DNA of 5,423 nt. Origin: an uncultured Eubacteriales bacterium (GTDB lineage Bacteria > Bacillota > Clostridia > Lachnospirales > Anaerotignaceae). Numbering within the stretch: the first letter of the stretch is position 1; each line of letters starts with the position of its first letter. The notes below the pieces were generated by a model. That model worked only from the letters and a program-made list of their open reading frames with translations, did not search any database and was not told the origin of the DNA. The stretch is taken from assembly GCA_959604475.1 (NCBI GenBank), contig CAUHBX010000084.1:1-5423 (forward strand), given 5' to 3'. Position numbers and translations under genes: made by a program. Shown piece after piece: positions 1-5,423 of this stretch.

Positions 1-2
1 AA

Positions 3-296
3 TGCCCCAATTGCGGCATGACATATGACGAATTGAGAAGAGGCGGAAAATTTGGCTGCAGCTCATGTTATGACGCTTTTGAACCTTACATTACAGGGTC
101 GCTTAAAAGTATTCATGGCGACAGCTCACATAAAGGAAAGGTGCCAAAAAGAAATGGAGGCGCATTTCTTAAAAAGCATGAGCTGGAAGAGCTTAAACGC
201 AGGCTTGTTGATGCAATATCCAAGGAGGAGTATGAAGAGGCCGCTGTGCTGCGTGACAAGATAAGGGCTCTTGAAGGGGATGAGAAACATGAATAA
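3..296 (+). CDS. mcsA: McsA, zinc-finger and UVR-domain activator of the arginine kinase McsB (3' part only)
   Basis: This is the C-terminal 97 residues of McsA; the 5' end lies outside the window, and the reading frame is open from base 3. The visible part begins with a CPNCGMTY zinc-ribbon half and continues to FGCSSCYDAF, so two CXXC pairs (visible residues 1/4 and 19/22) can bind one zinc ion. A basic stretch with HKGKVPKR follows, and the C-terminus (visible residues about 57-92) is a UVR helical hairpin containing EEYEEAAVLRDKI. This order matches the second half of B. subtilis McsA, which is about 185 residues long, so roughly half the gene is missing on the left. In the known system McsA binds and activates McsB and, with it, controls CtsR and ClpC in the cytoplasm. 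The stop codon lies inside the start of mcsB (8-base overlap), which fits translational coupling. The identification is firm; the start cannot be seen. Confidence 0.93.
   Translation, partial: CPNCGMTYDELRRGGKFGCSSCYDAFEPYITGSLKSIHGDSSHKGKVPKRNGGAFLKKHELEELKRRLVDAISKEEYEEAAVLRDKIRALEGDEKHE
274..279 (+). promoter_or_regulatory. Ribosome binding site that decides the mcsB start
   Basis: AAGGGG lies inside the last codons of mcsA and ends 9 bases before the ATG at 289. Two other in-frame starts, TTG at 271 and ATG at 280, overlap or abut this motif and so cannot use it. The protein that starts at 289 begins MNKWY, the usual McsB N-terminus. Confidence 0.7.
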
Positions 297-1317
297 ATGG
301 TATGAAGATGACAAGTGCAGCGAGGGAATTATAATATCAAGCCGTGTCAGGCTGGCAAGGAATCTGAATAAGTATAGTTTTCATAACAAACTTTCAAACG
401 CTGACGCAGAAAAAATGATTAATGACGTGAAAAATTCCATATTGGACAGCAGAACGGTGTTTGGTGAGCAGTTTAAATACATTCCGGTTAATACCATGAA
501 TGAAAATGAGAAATTCGCTATGGTTGAGAAACATATTATAAGCCCGGAGCTTATGAAGTCTGATAAACCATGCGGAGTTCTTGTAAAGGACGATGAAACT
601 ATAAGTATAATGCTTAATGAGGAGGACCACATCAGAATACAGGCTATTTCAGCCGGAGACAATATAGAAGGGGCCTTTGACCTGGCTGATAAGATAGACA
701 ATTTGATTGAGGAAAGTGTCGAATATGCGTTCAGCGAAAAATTCGGCTATCTTACGAGCTGTCCAACAAATGTGGGAACAGGACTTAGAGCTTCTTATAT
801 GATGCATCTACCGCAGCTTGAAAGAACAGGTCAAATAAAGAGCGTTATTCAGACTATTTCTAAGTTTGGTATAACCGTAAGAGGTATTTACGGTGAGGGA
901 AGCGAGGCTATGGGAAGCATATATCAGGTTTCCAATCAGGTAACGCTTGGACAGAGTGAGGCGGATATTATAAGCAATCTGAAAAAAGTTGCCGCCATAA
1001 TTGTTCAGCGTGAGGAAGAGCTCAGAAAAAGAGCTTACGGTTCCGGAGCTGATGATATAGAAGATAAGGTATGGCGCTCCTATGGTATACTTAAAAATGC
1101 CAGAAAGATTTCGGGAAAAGAAGCTATGCAGCTTATATCCAATATTATGGAAGGAAAAAGCATGGGAATATCGGGCCTTCCTAAAAGCTCAATAGGGCTT
1201 GTAGAGCTGATGATAAATATTCAGCCGGCGGGACTGCAGGTTGATAACAGAACGGAGATGACTCCGCTGGAAAGAGATAAATACAGAGCAGAATATATCA
1301 GAAAAATTTTTGAATAA
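289..1317 (+). CDS. mcsB: McsB, protein arginine kinase (ATP:guanido phosphotransferase family)
   Basis: McsB transfers phosphate from ATP to arginine side chains of proteins, marking them for ClpC-ClpP and, in Bacillus, inactivating the repressor CtsR. The product has 342 residues, near the family's usual 340-365. Visible signatures are the ATP-binding SSRVRLARN at 17-25, the NEED motif at 110-113 with HIRIQ after it, the catalytic cysteine C158 in TSCPTNVGTGLRAS, and the glutamate E203 in YGEGSEA, which lines up with a catalytic glutamate in Geobacillus McsB. YQVSNQVTLG follows at 212-221. Near the C-terminus RDKYRA at 329-334 is the RDXXRA phosphoarginine-binding site known from McsB and absent from creatine and arginine kinases of free guanidino compounds; this supports a protein kinase. 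The start at 289 is chosen from the AAGGGG spacing and the MNKWY N-terminus. The gene overlaps mcsA by 8 bases and precedes clpC by 35 bases. Nothing essential appears to be missing. Confidence 0.97.
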   Translation: MNKWYEDDKCSEGIIISSRVRLARNLNKYSFHNKLSNADAEKMINDVKNSILDSRTVFGEQFKYIPVNTMNENEKFAMVEKHIISPELMKSDKPCGVLVKDDETISIMLNEEDHIRIQAISAGDNIEGAFDLADKIDNLIEESVEYAFSEKFGYLTSCPTNVGTGLRASYMMHLPQLERTGQIKSVIQTISKFGITVRGIYGEGSEAMGSIYQVSNQVTLGQSEADIISNLKKVAAIIVQREEELRKRAYGSGADDIEDKVWRSYGILKNARKISGKEAMQLISNIMEGKSMGISGLPKSSIGLVELMINIQPAGLQVDNRTEMTPLERDKYRAEYIRKIFE

Positions 1318-1318
1318 A

Positions 1319-1335
1319 CCGTTTGAATTAAACGG
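1319..1335 (+). other. Small hairpin between mcsB and clpC
   Basis: CCGTTT (1319-1324) and AAACGG (1330-1335) are exact inverse complements around a 5-base loop. The hairpin begins one base after the mcsB stop codon and ends 4 bases before the clpC Shine-Dalgarno motif. No T-run follows, so it is not a convincing intrinsic terminator. It could mark an mRNA processing or stability site that tunes clpC against mcsB, but a 6-base stem may also be chance. Confidence 0.4.
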
Positions 1336-1339
1336 AAAA

Positions 1340-1344
1340 AGGAG
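1340..1344 (+). promoter_or_regulatory. Ribosome binding site of clpC
   Basis: AGGAG, within AAAAAGGAGTGAT, ends 8 bases before the ATG at 1353. A GTG at 1344 in the same frame overlaps the motif itself and is therefore unlikely to be the start, which settles on the ATG that gives [10 protein letters not shown]. Confidence 0.85.
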
Positions 1345-1352
1345 TGATTAAT

Positions 1353-3815
1353 ATGCAGGGAAATTTTACTGAAAAAGCAAGAGAAGCTATAACAAAAGCC
1401 CAGCAGTATGCTGTGCATTTAGGACATAATTATGTTGGGACAGAGCATATACTTCTCGGTCTTGTCGGCGTAAAAGACAGTGTTGCTTCAAAAGCCATTG
1501 AAGCTCAGGGTGTAAGCGAGGAAGCCATTACCGAGAAAATAGAAGAACTTGTGGGAGTAAATAACGGAGGAGGCTACTATCCGCAGGATTTTACACCAAG
1601 GTCAAAACGGGTAATCGACATGAGCGTTCAGGAAGCCATTAAAATGGGAACAGGCTATGTTGGAACAGAGCATATATTACTTGCCCTTATGCAGGAGCAG
1701 GATTCAATTGCGGTAAAAATTTTAGCGTCTCTTGGTGTTAATGGGCAGAAGCTCTACGAAGATATTATGGCTATGCTTGGTGAGGGCAGTTCTAATAGCT
1801 CTTCTTCAGGCGACAGCAAGAGCACTACGCCGACGCTTGATAAATTAAGCCGGGATTTTACAAAACTGGCTTCGGAAAGCAAATTTGACCCAATTGTCGG
1901 AAGGGACAAAGAAATAGAACGAGTTATACAGATATTAAGCAGGAGAACAAAAAATAATCCATGCCTTGTCGGCGACCCCGGTGTAGGAAAATCAGCCATT
2001 GTAGAAGGCCTGGCACAGGAAATATATAACGGAGACGTTCCGTCTACTCTCAAGGATAAAAGAATAGTATCGCTTGACCTTTCTTCAATGGTCGCCGGTT
2101 CAAAGTACAGAGGCGAATTTGAGGAAAGAATCAAAAAAGTAATTGATGAAGTTAAGGCCGCGGGCAATGTTATTCTTTTCATTGATGAAATTCATACTAT
2201 TATTGGTGCCGGCGGAGCGGAAGGTGCTATTGATGCTTCCAATATACTTAAACCTTCTCTTGCAAGAGGCGAGCTACAGCTTATTGGAGCTACAACCCTT
2301 GAGGAATACAGGAAGTATATTGAGAAGGACGCCGCTCTTGAAAGACGTTTCCAGCAGGTAATGGTAAATGAGCCAAGCGAAGAGGAAGCGGTTGAAATGC
2401 TTAAGGGACTTCGTGATAAGTATGAGGCCCACCACAAAGTAAAAATTACTGACGGCGCTATAGAGGCTGCCGTAAAAATGTCTTCAAGATATATAACAGA
2501 CAGATACCTGCCTGATAAGGCAATTGACCTTATGGATGAGGCAGCCTCAAAGGTAAGGCTTAAAACCTATACCGCCCCTTCAAACGTAAAAGAGCTTGAG
2601 GATAGGCTTGCCTCACTTGAAAAGGAAAAGGAAGAAGCTATTAAGACAGAAGAATTTGAAAAGGCGGCAAAGGTAAAAAAACAGCAGGCTGAACTTAAGG
2701 AACAGCTTGAAAATGCTAAAAAAGAATGGGATGAAAAGAACACCAAGTCTGAGCAGATTGTAACTGAGGAAGAAATTGCAGACATTGTTTCAAAATGGAC
2801 AGGAGTGCCAGTACAGTCACTTAGACAGGAGGAAAGCGAAAGATTAATAAATCTTGAAAAAATACTCCATGAACGCGTAATTGGCCAGGAGGAAGCGGTT
2901 ACAGCTGTTGCCAAGGCCGTCAGACGAGGCAGAGTAGGCCTTAAGGACCCTAAACGTCCAATTGGCTCATTCCTCTTCCTTGGACCGACAGGTGTTGGTA
3001 AGACAGAGCTTTCAAAGGCATTGGCCGAGGCACTTTTCGGTGACGAGGACGCAATGATTAGAATTGATATGTCAGAATACATGGAAAAGCATACGGTATC
3101 TAAAATGATTGGTTCCCCTCCGGGATATGTAGGATATGAAGAAGGCGGACAGCTTACTGAGAAAATCAGAAGGAAACCTTACAGCGTAGTACTCTTTGAC
3201 GAGATTGAAAAGGCTTCGCCCGATGTATTCAATATCATGCTTCAGATACTTGATGACGGTCATATTACTGACGCCCAGGGCAGAAAAGTTGACTTTAAGA
3301 ATACTGTTATCATTATGACTTCGAATGCCGGGGCAAAAAATATTATTGCACCTAAAAAACTCGGCTTTACCGCTGACAACAGTGAGGAGAAATCCTATTC
3401 TGCAATGAAGGATACGGTAATGGCAGAAGTAAAGCACATGTTTAAGCCGGAATTTATAAACCGTATTGACGATATAATCGTATTCCATCCGCTTAATGAA
3501 GAGAATGTCAAAGAGATTGTAAAGCTTATGACGAAGGAAATCGTTAAAAGAGTCAAAGAAAACATGAATATAGACATAAACTTTACTGACGATGCCATAA
3601 CTCTGATAGCAAAAGACGGATTTGACCCTGCTTACGGCGCAAGGCCTTTGAGACGTGAGCTTCAGTCAAGGGTTGAGGACAGATTTGCGGAAGAATTTTT
3701 AAACGGCGCAATTAAAAACGGTGAAAATGTAGTAATCGATGCTAAGGATAATGAACTTGTTTTTAGTTCAGGAGCAAAAGTGGAAACTGCAAAGCTTGGA
3801 GAAGAAGAAAAGTAA
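1353..3815 (+). CDS. clpC: ClpC, Hsp100 AAA+ unfoldase partner of the ClpP protease
   Basis: ClpC is a cytoplasmic hexameric ATPase that unfolds proteins and feeds them into ClpP. The product has 820 residues (B. subtilis ClpC has 810). The N-domain (1-145) has two Clp_N repeats, each with GTEH; E31 and E106 line up with the phosphoarginine-pocket glutamates of B. subtilis. A serine-rich linker (146-160) leads to the first AAA+ module: Walker A GDPGVGKS 207-214, pore loop KYRG 251-254, Walker B ending D278-E279, arginine-finger region RRF 331-333. A coiled-coil M-domain with a UVR-like segment spans about 410-462. The second module has Walker A GPTGVGKT 544-551, pore loop GYVGYEEGG 591-599, Walker B VVLFDE 612-617, arginine finger R704 in FINRID and sensor 2 GARPLRR 762-768. 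LGF at 670-672 is the ClpP-docking loop. This set separates it from ClpB (longer M-domain, no docking loop) and ClpA. Two sites differ from B. subtilis: N4 replaces R5, and K442-K443 replaces R443-D444. It is the last gene of its operon. Confidence 0.98.
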   Translation: MQGNFTEKAREAITKAQQYAVHLGHNYVGTEHILLGLVGVKDSVASKAIEAQGVSEEAITEKIEELVGVNNGGGYYPQDFTPRSKRVIDMSVQEAIKMGTGYVGTEHILLALMQEQDSIAVKILASLGVNGQKLYEDIMAMLGEGSSNSSSSGDSKSTTPTLDKLSRDFTKLASESKFDPIVGRDKEIERVIQILSRRTKNNPCLVGDPGVGKSAIVEGLAQEIYNGDVPSTLKDKRIVSLDLSSMVAGSKYRGEFEERIKKVIDEVKAAGNVILFIDEIHTIIGAGGAEGAIDASNILKPSLARGELQLIGATTLEEYRKYIEKDAALERRFQQVMVNEPSEEEAVEMLKGLRDKYEAHHKVKITDGAIEAAVKMSSRYITDRYLPDKAIDLMDEAASKVRLKTYTAPSNVKELEDRLASLEKEKEEAIKTEEFEKAAKVKKQQAELKEQLENAKKEWDEKNTKSEQIVTEEEIADIVSKWTGVPVQSLRQEESERLINLEKILHERVIGQEEAVTAVAKAVRRGRVGLKDPKRPIGSFLFLGPTGVGKTELSKALAEALFGDEDAMIRIDMSEYMEKHTVSKMIGSPPGYVGYEEGGQLTEKIRRKPYSVVLFDEIEKASPDVFNIMLQILDDGHITDAQGRKVDFKNTVIIMTSNAGAKNIIAPKKLGFTADNSEEKSYSAMKDTVMAEVKHMFKPEFINRIDDIIVFHPLNEENVKEIVKLMTKEIVKRVKENMNIDINFTDDAITLIAKDGFDPAYGARPLRRELQSRVEDRFAEEFLNGAIKNGENVVIDAKDNELVFSSGAKVETAKLGEEEK

Positions 3816-3828
3816 ATTTAGTTTTTAT

Positions 3829-3861
3829 AAGAGGACACGATTTTTAATCGTGCCCTCTTTT
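3829..3861 (+). terminator. Intrinsic terminator after clpC
   Basis: Arms 3829-3840 (AAGAGGACACGA) and 3848-3859 (TCGTGCCCTCTT) pair over 12 positions with one A-C mismatch, around an AT-only 7-base loop. The right arm runs into TTTT, then an AT-rich stretch. It starts 13 bases after the clpC stop codon, so it ends the mcsA-mcsB-clpC transcript and separates it from copA. Confidence 0.85.
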
Positions 3862-3873
3862 AATTATTTTATT

Positions 3874-3893
3874 AAGTTAGTAAATATTAACTT
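3874..3893 (+). repeat. AT-rich imperfect inverted repeat upstream of the copA promoter
   Basis: AAGTTA (3874-3879) and TAACTT (3888-3893) are exact inverse complements separated by 8 bases; over the full 20 bases, 16 positions are symmetric. The repeat lies 26 bases upstream of the -35 element. It may be a protein-binding site or chance symmetry in AT-rich DNA; it does not match an operator I know. Confidence 0.35.
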
Positions 3894-3919
3894 TTAATGA
3901 ACATAAGGGAGTATTATTC

Positions 3920-3948
3920 TTGACTACAGGACAAAATAGTGTTATATT
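3920..3948 (+). promoter_or_regulatory. Sigma-A type promoter of copA
   Basis: The -35 element TTGACT (3920-3925) and the -10 element TATATT (3943-3948) each differ from consensus at one base and are separated by the ideal 17 bases. The sequence upstream is AT-rich. Transcription should start near 3955, leaving a leader of about 32 bases. The 17-base spacer argues against a MerR/CueR-type activator, which usually works on 19-20-base spacers. No CsoR-like GC-rich palindrome and no CopY box (TACANNTGTA) is seen. Confidence 0.8.
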
Positions 3949-3954
3949 ATTAGC

Positions 3955-3965
3955 AGGCAAAGCCT
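3955..3965 (+). other. Small hairpin at the predicted 5' end of the copA mRNA
   Basis: AGGC (3955-3958) and GCCT (3962-3965) pair around AAA. If transcription starts about 7 bases after the -10 element, this hairpin forms the very 5' end of the message, where such structures can slow RNA decay. The stem is only 4 base pairs, so the call is tentative. Confidence 0.3.
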
Positions 3966-3973
3966 AGTAAATA

Positions 3974-3983
3974 AGTAGGTGAT
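3974..3983 (+). promoter_or_regulatory. Ribosome binding site of copA
   Basis: AGTAGGTGAT matches the 16S-complementary AGGAGGTGAT at all but one base. The core AGTAGG ends 7 bases before the ATG at 3987. An in-frame TAA at 3972-3974 and the lack of any other ATG, GTG or TTG between it and 3987 fix this start. Confidence 0.8.
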
Positions 3984-3986
3984 TGG

Positions 3987-5423
3987 ATGGATAAAAAATT
4001 TGATGTAAGCGGAATGACCTGCAGTGCCTGCTCATCCCATGTTGAAAAAAGTGTTTCTAAGCTTGTTGGTGAGGGCAATGTCAGTGTAAGTCTTCTTACA
4101 AACAGTATGCAGGTTAAGTATGATGAAAAGAGCGTAAGTGACAGCGATATCATAAAGGCTGTGGAGGATGCAGGCTACGGGGCTTCTCTTGCGGGCGGCG
4201 AGGCAAAGGCCGAAAAGAAAGAGTCGGTAATGGATGCGGAGCTTAAAGAGATGAAAACAAGACTTATTGTTTCATTTGTTTTCCTAATACCGCTTATGTA
4301 CAATTCTATGGGAGGTATGGTCGGACTGCCGCAGCCGTCCTTTATAACAGGACATGGAAATGCTGTGTCTTTTGCTTTTACGCAGTTTTTGCTATGTCTG
4401 CCTATACTTTATTACAACAGAAAGTATTTCCAGGTTGGCTTTAAAACCCTTTGGCACAGGGCGCCAAATATGGACAGCCTGATTGCTGTAGGTTCAACGG
4501 CCGCCCTCGTTTATGGTATATTTGCTATCTATAGAATGAGTTATGGACTAGGGACTGGGGACCACTCGGTGGTTCAGAAATATCATATGGATTTATATTT
4601 TGAGTCCGCAGTTATGATACTTACCCTCATAACCCTCGGAAAATATCTTGAAACACGTTCAAGACGAAAAACCAGCGAGGCAATCTCCAGACTAACAGAA
4701 CTGGCTCCCGAGACGGCTGTAATTGAAACTGAAAACGGAGAAAAGGAAATACCAATAGAGGAGCTTGCAATTGGAGACATTGTAATAGTTAAGCCCGGAA
4801 CAAGAATACCGGCAGACGGAATTATTGTAGAAGGGTCATCTTCTATTGATGAATCCGCACTGACCGGAGAAAGTATACCGGTTGAAAAATCTGAGGGAGA
4901 TAAAATAATAGCCGCTTCCATTAATAAGAATGGATTTTTAAAGTTCAAAGCCGAGAAGGTTGGAAGCGAGACCACACTTGCACAGATTATAAAGCTAGTA
5001 GAAGACGCCAGTGCGTCTAAAGCTCCTATAGCTAAGCTTGCTGATAAAATAGCAGGTGTTTTTGTCCCTATTGTTATGGCAATAGCGCTTATTACCGCTA
5101 TAGCTTGGATGGCTATGGGCTATGAATTTGAATTTGCCCTTTCCTGTGCAATTGCAGTGCTTGTTATTTCATGCCCGTGCGCACTTGGATTGGCTACGCC
5201 TGTTGCTATAATGGTCGGAACAGGCAAAGGTGCTGAAAACGGAATATTAATTAAGTCTGCGGAAGCTCTTGAGACGCTTCATCTTGTTAAGACTGTAATT
5301 ATGGATAAAACCGGAACTATAACTGAAGGAAAGCCTGTTGTTACAGATATATATACTACAGGAATGGCCGAGGATGAACTGCTTAAGCTTGCGGCTTCGG
5401 TGGAAAAGCCTTCGGAACATCCG
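3987..5423 (+). CDS. copA: CopA, P1B-type copper-exporting ATPase (N-terminal 479 residues, cut by window end)
   Basis: This membrane ATPase pumps Cu(I) out of the cytoplasm. The frame stays open to the last base; about 260 residues or more are probably missing if the protein has a usual length of 730-800. A single HMA domain (1-67) carries the metal-binding GMTCSAC (C12, C15). A charged linker follows. Likely membrane helices lie at about 91-110, 125-143, 163-183, 203-221, 354-376 and 384-412; two more are expected beyond the window. The actuator domain lies between helices 4 and 5 with TGES at 293-296. The CPC metal site is C396-P397-C398, followed by ALGLATP. D440 in DKTGT is the phosphorylated aspartate, and H478-P479 is the HP motif of the nucleotide-binding domain. 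CPC with GMTCSAC favours copper (or silver) over zinc or cadmium. The gene has its own promoter and is separated from clpC by a terminator, so I infer no functional link to the heat-shock operon. No copper chaperone or regulator gene is visible. Confidence 0.95.
   Translation, partial: MDKKFDVSGMTCSACSSHVEKSVSKLVGEGNVSVSLLTNSMQVKYDEKSVSDSDIIKAVEDAGYGASLAGGEAKAEKKESVMDAELKEMKTRLIVSFVFLIPLMYNSMGGMVGLPQPSFITGHGNAVSFAFTQFLLCLPILYYNRKYFQVGFKTLWHRAPNMDSLIAVGSTAALVYGIFAIYRMSYGLGTGDHSVVQKYHMDLYFESAVMILTLITLGKYLETRSRRKTSEAISRLTELAPETAVIETENGEKEIPIEELAIGDIVIVKPGTRIPADGIIVEGSSSIDESALTGESIPVEKSEGDKIIAASINKNGFLKFKAEKVGSETTLAQIIKLVEDASASKAPIAKLADKIAGVFVPIVMAIALITAIAWMAMGYEFEFALSCAIAVLVISCPCALGLATPVAIMVGTGKGAENGILIKSAEALETLHLVKTVIMDKTGTITEGKPVVTDIYTTGMAEDELLKLAASVEKPSEHP
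4545..4575 (+). repeat. 7-base tandem repeat plus hairpin inside copA
   Basis: Three 7-base units (GGACTAG at 4545, GGACTGG at 4552, GGACCAC at 4559) stand in tandem, out of step with the codons. The last unit is the left arm of a hairpin: ACCAC (4561-4565), TCG loop, GTGGT (4569-4573), extendable by a G-T and a G-C pair to 4559-4575. It encodes residues 187-197, in the loop between helices 3 and 4. The protein stays in frame and keeps the expected length there. Confidence 0.45.

Noticed and set aside
271..288. TTG at 271 or ATG at 280 as the mcsB start
   Set aside because: Both overlap or touch the AAGGGG motif, and the extra residues are not typical of McsB, whereas ATG at 289 has correct spacing and begins MNKWY.
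1344..1352. GTG at 1344 as the clpC start
   Set aside because: It overlaps the AGGAG motif, which sits correctly for the ATG at 1353.
1318..1352. Separate promoter for clpC
   Set aside because: The 35-base gap holds only the small hairpin and the ribosome binding site, with no -35/-10 pair.
1754..2182. Open frame of 142 codons on the - strand inside clpC
   Set aside because: It is antisense to the Clp_N linker and first AAA+ module, is serine- and leucine-rich as expected for a shadow frame, and shows no known domain.
2567..3082. Open frame of 171 codons on the - strand inside clpC
   Set aside because: It mirrors the glutamate- and lysine-rich M-domain, giving serine- and phenylalanine-rich sequence without recognisable motifs. 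The + strand coding there is unambiguous.
3072..3488. Open frame of 138 codons on the - strand opposite the second ClpC AAA+ module
   Set aside because: It lies fully within a conserved coding region and has no motif to support it.
3923..3940. ACTA/TAGT symmetry in the copA promoter as a CopY or CsoR operator
   Set aside because: Only 4 bases per arm match, and neither the TACANNTGTA nor the GC-rich CsoR pattern is present.
4583..4975. Open frame of 130 codons on the - strand inside copA
   Set aside because: It is antisense to the conserved actuator domain with TGES and is serine- and isoleucine-rich as expected for a shadow frame.
1..5423. CtsR operator (AGGTCAAA-type direct repeats)
   Set aside because: I saw no such repeat in the window. 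In this operon type it lies upstream of ctsR, outside the window.

Overview
The window reads as an AT-leaning chromosome segment of a low-GC Firmicute, most likely a Clostridia member close to Lachnospiraceae. That placement rests on the mcsA-mcsB-clpC gene order, on AGGAG/AGGTGAT-type ribosome binding sites, and on protein sequences that resemble clostridial homologues. It is inference from family knowledge, not a database match. All four genes lie on the + strand, and the first and last are cut by the window edges.

Positions 3-3815 hold the end of the class III (CtsR-type) heat-shock operon. The 3' part of mcsA (zinc-finger and UVR protein) overlaps by 8 bases the start of mcsB (protein arginine kinase). 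After 35 bases comes clpC, a complete Hsp100 AAA+ unfoldase of 820 residues. In the known system McsA activates McsB, McsB marks misfolded or regulatory proteins with phosphoarginine, and ClpC binds the mark through its N-domain and threads the protein into ClpP. The catalytic residues of McsB, both ATPase sites, the expected phosphoarginine-pocket glutamates and the ClpP-docking loop of ClpC are all present. The upstream regulator gene ctsR and the CtsR operators would lie left of the window.

Positions 3816-3986 are intergenic. They hold a hairpin terminator right after clpC, an AT-rich imperfect inverted repeat, and a near-consensus sigma-A promoter (TTGACT, 17 bases, TATATT) followed by a short leader with a small hairpin at its predicted 5' end.

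Positions 3987-5423 hold the first 479 residues of a CopA-type P1B copper-exporting ATPase. It has one HMA metal-binding domain, six of the expected eight membrane helices, the CPC metal site and the DKTGT phosphorylation site. The window ends just after the HP motif of the nucleotide-binding domain.

I see no undescribed system here. This is a conserved protein quality-control operon followed by an independent copper-efflux gene. The points worth a second look are small: two departures in ClpC at sites reported as regulatory, short inverted repeats between genes, the apparent lack of a known copper operator at the copA promoter, and a 7-base tandem repeat with a hairpin inside copA.
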